Positions 1-7,374 of a stretch of DNA of 21,931 nt are shown here, in pieces. The number at the start of each line of letters is the position of its first letter. The stretch's first letter is position 1. Origin of the DNA: Actinomycetes bacterium (GTDB lineage Bacteria; Actinomycetota; Acidimicrobiia; Spongiisociales; UBA5794); contig JAMBLK010000213.1 in NCBI GenBank assembly GCA_023336855.1, positions 1 to 21,931 on the forward strand, read 5' to 3'. A model generated the notes under the pieces. It searched no databases, was not told the DNA's origin, and worked only from the letters and a program-made list of their open reading frames with translations. The position numbers and the translations under genes are program-made.

Positions 1-1221
1 CCGGCCACATCAGGTTCCGGCGTCCGGCGGTTCTTTGCGTGGATCCTCGCCATCCTCGCCATCGTCCTGGTCGCTCTCGCCGTCAACGTTGGCTGGGCCG
101 AGACCGTTCTGCTCGATACGGAGGCTTTCGTTTCAACGCTGGGTCCATTGGCACGGGACGAGGCCGTCGCAGAGGCCCTCTCCGCCACAATCGGCGAGGC
201 GGTTGTTGAAGCCACTGAACTCGAGGCCTCGATCGCCGAAGCGCTGCCCGACGAGTTGGTATTCATCGCCAGTCCGGTCGCTGCCGCCACCGGGACCCTC
301 GTTGCCACGGTTGCCAATGAACTCATTCTGACGGACGCATTCGCCACCGTCTGGCACACGGCGCTACGAACCGCGCACGGATCGCTCATGGTCCTTCTCA
401 CAGGCGAGGGAGCCATCGTCGCCGAGGATGGAAAGGTTGCGATCGATCTCGATACGATCGCCGAGCCGGTCTTCGTTGCAGTCTCCGACAAGGGATTCGA
501 ACTTGAGGCCCTTGTTGGCGACGACTTCACGCTTGGCCAGATCGTGCTGGTTGAGCATGACGCCCTCGGTTCAGCACAGACGGCTGTTCAGTTCCTCGAC
601 ACGCTCGGTTGGCTCACGGCGCTTCTCGCGATCGCAGCGATCGCAGCGGCGATGTTCGTGGCCACCGATCGACGCAGGCAGGTCGCCATTCTTGGCTTCG
701 GTACGGCAATCGCGGGCATGCTCAACGTGGTCTCACTGCGCTTCGGGCGTGGGCTCACGGTCGGTTCGATCGGGGACGAGGTCAATCGATCCGCGGGACT
801 CGCCGTGTGGGACACCTTGGTCGGGAGCCTGACCGGCACGATCTGGGCGCTCGTGTTCCTCGCATTCGTCATCGGACTGGCTGCGTGGTTCTTCGGCCCC
901 GGACCTCGTGCAAGTCGCCTACGCGTTGCCGCCGGTGACGGAGTCGACCGTTGGAGGGGCCAGAGTCAGGAAACACCAACCGGCCTCTCGCTCTTCTTCT
1001 ACACGTGGCGCCGGCCACTGGAGTGGGGTCTTCTCGGTGTGGGTCTGCTCGTGCTGTTGATCATGCCCACAGTGTCCATCATCGGCGTTGTTCTCGTGGT
1101 TCTCACAGGAGGTTTCCTCGTCGGAGTGATCGAGTTGATCGCCGGACCCCAGGCCGTCGCCGACAGTGTTCCGGACGCTGAGGACACGGAGTCGGTCGAC
1201 GCCTTGGAACGTAGTACGTAA
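1..1221 (+). CDS. Multi-spanning membrane protein, 5' end outside window
   Basis: The reading frame is open from base 1 to the TAA at 1219-1221, giving 406 visible residues; the true start lies upstream. I see a first membrane segment at about residues 11-31. A long, acidic, Ala/Val/Glu-rich region that is probably extracytoplasmic follows (about 33-200). Further hydrophobic segments lie near 201-221, 227-245, 279-298, 340-356 and 358-380, and the tail is acidic. The layout (one N-terminal helix, a soluble domain, then a helical bundle) resembles uncharacterised actinobacterial integral membrane proteins, but I recognise no named domain and assign no function. The last codons (E-R-S-T-stop) are written in a TACGTAGTACG-type repeat that continues past the stop, so the C-terminus may have been set by the repeat. 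The call as a real gene is secure from length and hydrophobicity pattern. Confidence 0.75.
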   Translation, partial: PATSGSGVRRFFAWILAILAIVLVALAVNVGWAETVLLDTEAFVSTLGPLARDEAVAEALSATIGEAVVEATELEASIAEALPDELVFIASPVAAATGTLVATVANELILTDAFATVWHTALRTAHGSLMVLLTGEGAIVAEDGKVAIDLDTIAEPVFVAVSDKGFELEALVGDDFTLGQIVLVEHDALGSAQTAVQFLDTLGWLTALLAIAAIAAAMFVATDRRRQVAILGFGTAIAGMLNVVSLRFGRGLTVGSIGDEVNRSAGLAVWDTLVGSLTGTIWALVFLAFVIGLAAWFFGPGPRASRLRVAAGDGVDRWRGQSQETPTGLSLFFYTWRRPLEWGLLGVGLLVLLIMPTVSIIGVVLVVLTGGFLVGVIELIAGPQAVADSVPDAEDTESVDALERST

Positions 1222-1383
1222 TACGAGTGACGTAGTACGACTCGAAGGATTCGTAGACAGGAGATTCGCTCGGGTTCGACCCGACGACCTCGAGAGACTC
1301 AGAGCGTCAATCACGAGCCTCGACAAGCAGACGTCTCCCCTCTGATGCGGGTCCTACTACGTCATACGTAAGCCGTACTACTG
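1210..1383. repeat. Imperfect inverted repeat of TACGTAGTACG-type arms
   Basis: The left arm at 1210-1240 holds GTAGTACG, TACG and GACGTAGTACG blocks. The right arm at 1355-1382 holds TACTACGTCATACGTA and CGTACTACT, which align with the left arm in reverse complement with a few mismatches. The arms enclose about 114 bases containing a perfect small hairpin, TCGGGT-TCG-ACCCGA at 1270-1284. The left arm begins inside the upstream gene and supplies its stop codon. The region lies between two convergent genes (stops at 1221 and 1450), so it could act in termination, or be a dispersed repeat or small non-autonomous element. A further palindrome, CACTCT-C-AGAGTG, sits at 1418-1430, just past the end of the transporter gene. 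The remainder of the 228-base gap shows no coding signal. Confidence 0.55.
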
Positions 1384-1449
1384 CCGGCTGCTTCTCCGGT
1401 TCTACCCGATCCCACTTCACTCTCAGAGTGTCCGGGATATTCGGGGAGG

Positions 1450-3684
1450 TCAGCCGAGGTTCGTGCTCGACCGTTCGACTCCGAGGAGCTGTCCGCGGAA
1501 CTGGCCGGCGTTGCGAACGAAGAGGACGGTCCTCAGCCCGGACATCAACTGGAGCAGTCGGTCGACATAGTCCTCCGCCTCGTTCGGTCCGATCTCCTTC
1601 AAACCGAGGAAGACGACGTCGGCGTCCTTCGAACGACTGTGGATGATCTCGAGGATCGTCTCGTCTTCAGGCTTGCGAATCACCTCGAACTCCGCTCCGA
1701 TCCTCGCTGCTCTGATCATCTCGTCGAGCGAGCGCACGGTGCGTTCCTCCATCATCTCCGACGTGGCGATCGACTTGATGTTGATCGTGGCGTCACGCCA
1801 TCCCGGATCGAGAGAGAGAAGGTGGGCGAAGAGCACGAGCAAGTCCCCGTTCTGCTGCAACCCGCCCCACCACACATCAATCGTCCTGCCGGTCGGGGCG
1901 AGACGCTGGGAGACGGGGCGGCAGATAACACTCGATTTGTGGAGCATCGAGAGTTCTTCGATGGCGTTGAGCACCGTCGCCATCTCGTCTCGACGATCCC
2001 TCCATCCGAAGAGCACAGTGTTCGATGCGATCCCCGCGATCCCGTTCGCCTGGGCCACCGACACGATGCCCCGGCCGAGATCGGGAACGACCTCCACCTC
2101 ACCGAATCCCGTGAGGCCTGCCTTCTCGAGCGACTCGTTGAGGTCATGAACCGCGTCGGGGATATCGGCGGCATGATCGCCGATAGAACCTTCGATCAGG
2201 TGGCTGACCGTGAAGATGCCCCGGTCCTGGACAAGCCAGTTCGCGAACCGGGCAGTCGCGTAGTCCTTCTCTGGGTCGGTCGTGAACATGAGGATGTTCG
2301 GTCGCCAGTTCCTCGGGTCCTCCGGCAAGCGCCTCAGTTGCAGGACGGTGGAACGCACGAGAGAGACGAGAGCGCTGCGTCGCGCGTCGCCCCACCGGGC
2401 TGTGAGCGCCCGCCTCCGAACGAGCAGGTAGATCCCGAGTTCCACCAGCAGTGCGACCGCTGCCACAAACGGGTTGATCAGGAACATCACCCAGAAACAG
2501 GCGCCGGCGCCGCCCAGTGACACGACCCAGTGCACCTTCATCGTCGGCCTGAACGATGGATCGCCACTCAATCTCTCGAGACCAGCGACCAGGTTCACCA
2601 TCCCATAGGTCGTGAGGAAGAACATCGTCAGGATCGGTGCCACAGCATTCAGACCGCCCAACCCGACCGCTGCGAAGGCGATCGCCGTGGTGATTAGAAG
2701 AGGAACACCGGGGCCCTCGATCTTGCCGATCCTGGCCGCGATTCGACCGGGCAGGATACGGTCGTGGACGAGGGCTTCGAGCGTCCTCGGTGCGCCGAGC
2801 ACGCTCCCAACCGCAGATGAGAAGATCGCTCCCCACAGCCCGGGAAAGATCAGGAAGGCCGCCCCGCCTGCGATCGTGAACCAGATGAGCGGATCCGCAA
2901 CGAGCTCCCGAGGCGACGCAGCGAGCGCCAGGGCGATGGCAACCGCTACGTAGACGGTGAACCCGACGACGACGGCGATGATTGTTCCCCGTGGGATCGA
3001 GCGAGTCGGGTTCTTCAGGTCACCGGAGAGGGAAATACCGGCCATGATCCCCGTCACTGCCGGGAAGAACACAGCGAACACCGTCCAGAAACCTGCCGGG
3101 TCGGCGATGTGATCGAACAGGTCCACGCTCTCTGGCATCGAGCGGGTCACTCCGAAGAAGAACACCAGCAGGGACAGAACGATCGCACCCATGATCGGCA
3201 GCTGAAGTTTCAGAGCGACACCGGCGCCCCTGGCTGCCAGGAGTGCCACCAACAGCACCGTCACCGCCGCGACAGGCATCTGGGGTAGGTCGGGCCAGAC
3301 GAATTTGAGCGACTCGGCGAGTCCGTAGGCGTAGAGGGTGATCGAGAACGCCTGAGCGAGGAACAGGGGCAGTCCGATTGCGGCTCCGATCTCGACCCCG
3401 AGACTGCGAGAGATGATGTAGTAGGCGCCGCCCGGACCGACCTCCATGTTGGTCGCAACGGACGACACGGAGAGCGCCGTTGCCAGCGTGATGAGGTTCG
3501 CAAGGATGATGATCGCCAGCGCTCCGACAAGACCCACGTTTCCGACCACCCAACCGGTGCGCAGGTACAGGATCACGCCGAGGATCGTCAGAATCGAAGG
3601 TGTGAACACACCGATGAACGTCCCGAGACCGCCTTTGCGGTCGCGAACGCGACCAGCGCGGAATCGAGCAAGGAGGGCCGTCAT
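1450..3684 (-). CDS. SLC12-like cation-chloride / amino acid permease (APC superfamily)
   Basis: This 744-residue protein has an APC-superfamily transporter core of about 12 membrane segments (about residues 20-425) and a cytoplasmic C-terminal domain (about 440-744). Family markers are the first-helix FTPSILTILGVILYLR, the PGGAYYIISRSLG stretch at about 84-95, and the C-terminal WRPNILMF (460-467) and IDVWWGGLQQNGDLLVLFAHLL region (about 602-623). This C-terminal domain is characteristic of SLC12 cation-chloride cotransporters rather than ordinary amino acid permeases, and the length fits bacterial SLC12 homologues. By family it is an inner-membrane secondary transporter; the actual ions or substrate cannot be read from sequence. 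The ATG at 3684 is preceded by GAAGGG on the minus strand (3694-3699, 9 nt away). It is transcribed alone and converges on the membrane-protein gene to its left. Confidence 0.88.
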   Translation of the reverse strand: MTALLARFRAGRVRDRKGGLGTFIGVFTPSILTILGVILYLRTGWVVGNVGLVGALAIIILANLITLATALSVSSVATNMEVGPGGAYYIISRSLGVEIGAAIGLPLFLAQAFSITLYAYGLAESLKFVWPDLPQMPVAAVTVLLVALLAARGAGVALKLQLPIMGAIVLSLLVFFFGVTRSMPESVDLFDHIADPAGFWTVFAVFFPAVTGIMAGISLSGDLKNPTRSIPRGTIIAVVVGFTVYVAVAIALALAASPRELVADPLIWFTIAGGAAFLIFPGLWGAIFSSAVGSVLGAPRTLEALVHDRILPGRIAARIGKIEGPGVPLLITTAIAFAAVGLGGLNAVAPILTMFFLTTYGMVNLVAGLERLSGDPSFRPTMKVHWVVSLGGAGACFWVMFLINPFVAAVALLVELGIYLLVRRRALTARWGDARRSALVSLVRSTVLQLRRLPEDPRNWRPNILMFTTDPEKDYATARFANWLVQDRGIFTVSHLIEGSIGDHAADIPDAVHDLNESLEKAGLTGFGEVEVVPDLGRGIVSVAQANGIAGIASNTVLFGWRDRRDEMATVLNAIEELSMLHKSSVICRPVSQRLAPTGRTIDVWWGGLQQNGDLLVLFAHLLSLDPGWRDATINIKSIATSEMMEERTVRSLDEMIRAARIGAEFEVIRKPEDETILEIIHSRSKDADVVFLGLKEIGPNEAEDYVDRLLQLMSGLRTVLFVRNAGQFRGQLLGVERSSTNLG

Positions 3685-3731
3685 CCCGGTTCGCCCTTCA
3701 GCATTCGGTGGTGATCCGTCTCATGGACGCG

Positions 3732-3753
3732 GGAGCCTACCGGTCGCGGCTCC
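3732..3753. other. Short hairpin between divergent genes
   Basis: GGAGCC (3732-3737) and GGCTCC (3748-3753) form a perfect 6-bp stem with a 10-base loop. It lies in the 96-base gap between the transporter start (3684, minus) and the metalloprotease start (3781, plus). A second small stem, CCGT-CGGG-ACGG, follows directly. Its place between divergent starts suggests a regulatory or leader position, but there is no U-tract and no recognisable operator. Confidence 0.3.
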
Positions 3754-3780
3754 GTCGGGACGGAACCGCGCTCTATCGCA

Positions 3781-4464
3781 GTGTATGAAGAGATGGGCAC
3801 GGAATCCGACGACGCCGTTTCGCGTTGCAGGCGTGTGCGATTCCTTGTGCCCCTCATTCTCTTTGCTACGGCGTGTACGTCAACCGGCGCTACCGCCGCG
3901 CCACCGACCGACCCCATCGCAGAAGAGCCCATTCGCCTCTCGATGTCGCTCTATATCGTCGACGATCCAGACGGCGGCTCCGCGTCACCGCTCGCATCTC
4001 GAAGGGGTGTGGCCGACGTCGAAGAGATCGCTGAACGGATGCAAGCGATCTGGGAACAAGCAGGAATCGAACTCGTCATCGAGACGGTGACCCGCATCGA
4101 AGCACCGCGAGATACCCTCGTCGCCCTCGGCAACGGCGACACGTCCAACTTCCTCGCAGCGGCACGAGCCAGCGCCATCGCGATCCCCGACGCCTCAACG
4201 ATCAACGGCTTCTACGTGTCTCATATCGGCTCCGCCAACGGCATGACGCCCTTCGGTACTCGCTTGTTCTTCGTCGCCGACGACCCATCGGTCCCGGACG
4301 AGCGGGTGAGCAGCCACGAGATCGGCCACATCCTTGGGTTGCACCACGTGCTTGAAGATCCGGGCCGGTTGATGTTCTCCGGAACCGACGGGACCACACT
4401 CACGGACGCCGAGATCGCGGTCGCTCGCTACGCAGCAGCAGGGATTCTCGATGGCGTTCGCTAG
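3781..4464 (+). CDS. Metzincin-type zinc metalloprotease lipoprotein
   Basis: The protein is 227 residues from GTG 3781 (223 from ATG 3793). An N-terminal hydrophobic segment ends in a lipobox-like ATAC with Cys32, so it is probably secreted and lipid-anchored. Near the C-terminus the extended zinc motif HEIGHILGLHH (179-189) gives the full HExxHxxGxxH set: H179, H183 and H189 as ligands and E180 as catalytic base. A following Met in RLMF (M198) is consistent with a metzincin Met-turn. The domain before it (about 50-170) carries a MIDAS-free, matrixin-like beta/alpha pattern. By family this is an extracytoplasmic endopeptidase; its substrate is unknown. The start is uncertain: neither candidate has a well-spaced Shine-Dalgarno, since GAAGAG abuts ATG 3793. 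The next lipoprotein gene overlaps its 3' end by 14 bases, so the two are very likely co-transcribed. Confidence 0.82.
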   Translation: MYEEMGTESDDAVSRCRRVRFLVPLILFATACTSTGATAAPPTDPIAEEPIRLSMSLYIVDDPDGGSASPLASRRGVADVEEIAERMQAIWEQAGIELVIETVTRIEAPRDTLVALGNGDTSNFLAAARASAIAIPDASTINGFYVSHIGSANGMTPFGTRLFFVADDPSVPDERVSSHEIGHILGLHHVLEDPGRLMFSGTDGTTLTDAEIAVARYAAAGILDGVR

Positions 4465-5083
4465 AGCCCGTGTGGTCATGGTTCTCGCCTTGGTCGCCGC
4501 CGCGTGCACCAACGCCACGACCACAGAGGTGACCGACACCCCGCCCGCGAACGGTCCGGTCATCTCCATCGCCAACCAGGGCGGCGACATGGAAGGCCAC
4601 ACCCCGACCGGCTTCGCCGGAATGGGCACGGGGCTGTTCGTCGGGGACAATCTGAACCCGTCGTTCCCGGAAGGTCAGGGCGTCCAGACGTACTTGACCT
4701 TCTCGCTCCCCACCGGTGTCGCGACGTTTCGATCCCTGATCACATCCGACGCGCTGACGATGACGGGATCCCCGTTCGCTGATCTCGGTGCTCTCCTTGC
4801 CGAGCCTGTGGAATATCAAGCGTTCGGTCCCGAGATCTTCGATCTGGATGCGTCCGGCGACCCGATCGCGTGTCGGGTGACCGGCGAAAGCTCAATCGAA
4901 TGCGATGTTACTGCCGCCGTTCAGAGTGCGGTCGACAGCGGACAGGGCACGGTGCAGTTCCGTCTCCGGTTCGAACGATCGGCGGACAACGACGGGCAGG
5001 CCGACCTGGCAATGTTCTTTAGATCAGACAGCAACAGGAACGAAGCAGGATTGTTCACTCTCGATCTCACGAGAACGCCATGA
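4451..5083 (+). CDS. Lipoprotein with DNRLRE/CBM-like beta-sandwich domain
   Basis: The 210-residue product starts at ATG 4451 inside the end of the metalloprotease gene; AGGGA at about 4440-4444 serves as ribosome binding site. The signal peptide ends in the lipobox VAAAC (Cys19), so the product should be an exported lipoprotein. The mature part (about 30-210) is rich in beta-strand-like, Thr/Ser/Asp-rich segments: a VQTYLTFSLP strand, a central FDLDASGDPIACRVTG stretch, an ECDVTAAVQSAVDSG segment, and a closing FRLRFE...LAMFFRSDSN pattern. This resembles DNRLRE/CBM96-type sandwich domains, where a strand is followed by a V-T-x-x-V helix and a terminal strand pair. That is fold-level resemblance only; there is no evidence for a carbohydrate ligand. 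Co-translation with a metzincin suggests the two act together at the cell surface. Confidence 0.75.
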   Translation: MAFARARVVMVLALVAAACTNATTTEVTDTPPANGPVISIANQGGDMEGHTPTGFAGMGTGLFVGDNLNPSFPEGQGVQTYLTFSLPTGVATFRSLITSDALTMTGSPFADLGALLAEPVEYQAFGPEIFDLDASGDPIACRVTGESSIECDVTAAVQSAVDSGQGTVQFRLRFERSADNDGQADLAMFFRSDSNRNEAGLFTLDLTRTP

Positions 5084-5103
5084 TCGCTTCGGAGATCAAC
5101 GTG

Positions 5104-5195
5104 TCCCGTCGGACAAAAGAGTGACGCACCCGACGGGAAAGGATGCCGCAGGAGCCTTGTGAGGATTCCTGGGCTCTCGCCGGGTGCGTCACTCT
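5104..5195. terminator. Overlapping alternative hairpins in a convergent gap; probable minus-strand terminator
   Basis: Hairpin A pairs TCCCGTCGG (5104-5112) with CCGACGGGA (5130-5138), a perfect 9-bp stem. Hairpin B pairs AGAGTGACGCACCCG (5118-5132) with CGGGTGCGTCACTCT (5181-5195), a perfect 15-bp stem with a 48-base loop that contains smaller self-complementary pieces (GAGCC/GGCTC and AGGA/TCCT). The left arm of B uses bases in the loop and right arm of A, so A and B cannot form together. On the minus strand, B is followed by a T-rich TCTTTTGT, so it could terminate the methyltransferase transcript that stops at 5270. On the plus strand no U-tract follows B. The remaining bases of the 186-base gap show no gene. 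Confidence 0.5.
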
Positions 5196-5269
5196 GATTC
5201 TACCGGCTGGTCATCATTGCGACTCGGGTCGCCCTGCCTGCGTCGTGGCGGAACGCACGCGACGCTGGC

Positions 5270-5905
5270 TCAGGTGGGCCCGCGACTCTCCCCGACGAAC
5301 AGGCCGACCCGGTAGGTCAACCGGGTCGGAGGCGTCGGTCCGACGTTGCCGAAGTAGTACGTCAGCAGTCGGAGCGCCTCCTCCGCTTTCTCGAACGAGA
5401 ACTCGGTCTCGATGACCTCGAGCGTGAAGCCCTGCTTCGTCCAGAACGTGGGATCGGCGCTGATATCCGATGGCGCCAGAGAGCAGAATTCATCTCCGCC
5501 GAGGTTCTCCGCGATCACCAGGGATCCCCCACGACGCACGGTCCGATGCAGCTCAGCGATGCCGGGAGTTGGATCGAAGCCGCGGGAGAAGAAGTACGCC
5601 CACGTCGCATAGGCGCCATCAACGGAACCGTCGCGAAACGGGAGCGCCTCGGCGTCCGCCCGTACCCACGTGAGCGGACGGGTCTGGCTGATCATGCCGC
5701 TCGCGGGCTCGACGGCGATGATCGTTCGGTCCGGTCTCGCCAGACGCTGCGCGGTGAAGCCATCGCCAGCCCCGATGTCGAGCACGGTTCCGCGAGGCAG
5801 CACGTCGTTCAGACGATCGATGACCAATCCGGGACGATCCATCGCTGCCCGCTCGATCGCGAACAGTTCGGGGTGATCAGTGCCGTAGAACGGGATGACC
5901 GCCAT
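5270..5905 (-). CDS. Class I SAM-dependent methyltransferase
   Basis: The product has 211 residues. Motif I is VLDIGAGDG (41-49), the S-adenosylmethionine-binding glycine loop. An acidic residue follows at the end of strand 2 (IIAVEPASGM), and then motifs ADAEALPF and DGAYATWAYFF typical of Methyltransf_11-type enzymes. A later RRGGSLVIAEN is the usual post-motif strand. The length is normal for the family and the domain appears complete; the substrate cannot be predicted. The start (ATG 5905) is 4 bases downstream of the ArfB stop at 5910, so the gene is the second of a two-gene minus-strand operon. Its 3' end faces the alternative-hairpin region, which probably terminates it. Confidence 0.85.
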   Translation of the reverse strand: MAVIPFYGTDHPELFAIERAAMDRPGLVIDRLNDVLPRGTVLDIGAGDGFTAQRLARPDRTIIAVEPASGMISQTRPLTWVRADAEALPFRDGSVDGAYATWAYFFSRGFDPTPGIAELHRTVRRGGSLVIAENLGGDEFCSLAPSDISADPTFWTKQGFTLEVIETEFSFEKAEEALRLLTYYFGNVGPTPPTRLTYRVGLFVGESRGPT

Positions 5906-5909
5906 CCGA

Positions 5910-6329
5910 TCAATCCTCGGACCCGGGCGGTTTGCGGAGCGACTTCGTGGCTGACCGGGCCTTCTTCTCGTCGACCCGCCGGCGGCGAGCGGCGCGACTC
6001 GGCTTCGTAGGTCGACGCTTCGGAGGGTCGGGTTTCAAGGCTTCCCGGATCCGATCTGCGAGCCGTTGGCGGGCGATCTGACGATTTCGCCACTGGGATC
6101 GCGTCTCGTCGACGATGACCGTAACCATCCTGTCGGGAGCCAGTCGTGCCAGGAGCCGTGATCGACTCTCATCGTCGAAGGCCCGCGAAGTAGCGGCGTC
6201 GAAGCGCAGTTCGGCGCGAGTCGACGACCGGTTGGCGTGTTGCCCACCGGGGCCGCCCGTCGGTGAGAAGGTCCAGCCAAGTTCACCAGCGGGGATCGTG
6301 ATCGTCTCGGAGATCTTCAGATCGTCCAC
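5910..6329 (-). CDS. arfB: ArfB-type peptidyl-tRNA hydrolase / ribosome-rescue factor (RF-1 domain)
   Basis: The protein is 139 residues from the GTG at 6329. The RF-1-like domain carries SPTGGPGGQHANRSSTRAEL, with GGQ at residues 28-30, the motif that places the catalytic glutamine in the peptidyl-transferase centre. A strongly basic, Lys/Arg-rich tail (about 100-139) follows, as expected for ArfB, which threads its C-terminal tail into the empty mRNA channel of stalled ribosomes. By family it hydrolyses peptidyl-tRNA on non-stop ribosomes. The frame remains open to an ATG at 6389, but those extra 20 residues do not fit the family and the short form matches the usual length of about 140. A TACGGT box six bases upstream of the GTG supports a leaderless start. 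It precedes and probably co-transcribes with the methyltransferase gene. Confidence 0.85.
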   Translation of the reverse strand: MDDLKISETITIPAGELGWTFSPTGGPGGQHANRSSTRAELRFDAATSRAFDDESRSRLLARLAPDRMVTVIVDETRSQWRNRQIARQRLADRIREALKPDPPKRRPTKPSRAARRRRVDEKKARSATKSLRKPPGSED

Positions 6330-6335
6330 GGCCCA

Positions 6336-6341
6336 ACCGTA
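6336..6341 (-). promoter_or_regulatory. Putative -10 box of leaderless arfB transcript
   Basis: On the minus strand TACGGT (TAnnnT) lies six bases before the GTG at 6329, and no Shine-Dalgarno sequence is present. This spacing would put transcription initiation at or next to the start codon. Confidence 0.35.
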
Positions 6342-6421
6342 CCGCTCATCACAGCGAGAGTGTTCGGGTGAATGATGAGTGGGCCCCACCGCATCACCCC
6401 GGAATGCTCAGTACCAAGTGT

Positions 6422-6436
6422 GCCGCCACAGGCGGC
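6422..6436. other. Compact GC-rich hairpin
   Basis: GCCGCC-ACA-GGCGGC is a perfect 6-bp stem with a three-base loop in the roughly 230-base gap between the arfB start (minus) and the hydrolase start (plus). No U-tract follows on either strand, so it is not a classical terminator. It may be a leader structure of the hydrolase mRNA. I see nothing else definable in this gap apart from the hydrolase ribosome binding site. Confidence 0.3.
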
Positions 6437-6558
6437 CCGTTCCTCCATCTTCGTGTCAGGAACTCCTTCGTCCGGGCACATGGATAACGAGGCGAACCGC
6501 TATCGGATGCGGAAGGAGCCTCCGTGATGTGACGGAATCTCGAACCGGGGAGGGTTCA

Positions 6559-7374
6559 ATGAAACGAGCAACACTCATGGCACTGTTCTTGCTGGTCGCT
6601 GCCGGCTGCGGGTCCGACGGTGATGACGCTGCGTTCGACGTGTCGACATCGGTCGTATCGCACGAAACGACGCAGGGCATCTCGGTGTGGGCACCCGATG
6701 CTGAGGGTCCGTGGCCGATCGTGTACGCAGTTCACGGAAGCGGGGCTGATCGGTCGCGTTGGGATGTGATGGGTCCGGAGTTGGCGAGTCGGGGCGTGGT
6801 GGTCTTCGCTCCGGACTACCGATCAACCGAATCCCAGCACGTCGAGCAGGACATCGTGTGCGCCTGGCGCTATGCCGCGGGCGTCGCCGACGAATACGGC
6901 GGCGATCTCGACCAACCGATCACGTTCGTTGGACACTCACAGGGCGCCACGATGGTCTTCATCGCCGGACTCGACGAGACGGCCTACGGTCCCGGAGGCA
7001 CGTACGACCGGTGCCTGGCTGCAGCGCCCATGCCCAGGGTGATCGTGCCGATCTCAGGCTGCCACTACGAGTTCGGGGGCACCAAGACAGACTTCGCCTA
7101 CGAACTGTCGCGCATGCCGGACAGGGAAGTCGACGTGGTGCTGGTGGTTGGATCCGACGACGAGGCGTGTGAGCCGTGGCAGTCTCAAGATGCCAGCAAG
7201 GATCTTCAAGCAGAGGGATACGACGTCAGTCTCGTGGAAATCGACGGCGCAGATCACTTCGCCGTGATCTTCAAGGATCTCATCGACGGCGAAGTAACGA
7301 CTCTTCCGGACGAACCGGCAGGCATCGAAGTTGTACAGACGATTCTCGATGCGATCGACGCCGCGGGGCCCTAG
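6559..7374 (+). CDS. Alpha/beta hydrolase lipoprotein (dienelactone-hydrolase-like)
   Basis: I choose ATG 6559 because GGGGAGGG (6547-6554) stands just before it. The open frame extends back to 6379, but those residues look non-coding. The 271-residue product starts with a signal peptide ending in the lipobox VAAGC (Cys17), so it is probably exported and lipid-anchored. The hydrolase domain shows the oxyanion-region HGSG (59-62), the nucleophile elbow GHSQG with Ser127, an acid candidate in GSDDE (199-203), and the catalytic His233 in GADHF. That is a complete Ser-Asp-His triad in the right order. By family it hydrolyses esters or similar bonds; the substrate is unknown. The Cys pairs at C101, C152, C168 and C204 could form disulfides. 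Its stop overlaps the end of the DUF2652 remnant on the other strand by four bases. Confidence 0.85.
   Translation: MKRATLMALFLLVAAGCGSDGDDAAFDVSTSVVSHETTQGISVWAPDAEGPWPIVYAVHGSGADRSRWDVMGPELASRGVVVFAPDYRSTESQHVEQDIVCAWRYAAGVADEYGGDLDQPITFVGHSQGATMVFIAGLDETAYGPGGTYDRCLAAAPMPRVIVPISGCHYEFGGTKTDFAYELSRMPDREVDVVLVVGSDDEACEPWQSQDASKDLQAEGYDVSLVEIDGADHFAVIFKDLIDGEVTTLPDEPAGIEVVQTILDAIDAAGP

Noticed and set aside
1268..1286. GGTTCGACC resembling a tRNA T-loop
   Set aside because: The flanking bases pair as a tight TCGGGT-TCG-ACCCGA hairpin with a three-base loop, not a 5-bp/7-base T arm, and no acceptor, D or anticodon arm fits around it.
1639..2520. Long plus-strand open frame (293 codons) opposite the transporter
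   Set aside because: It is antisense to the conserved SLC12-like gene, rich in Arg/His/Glu as expected for the complement of a GC-rich gene, and has no recognisable domain.
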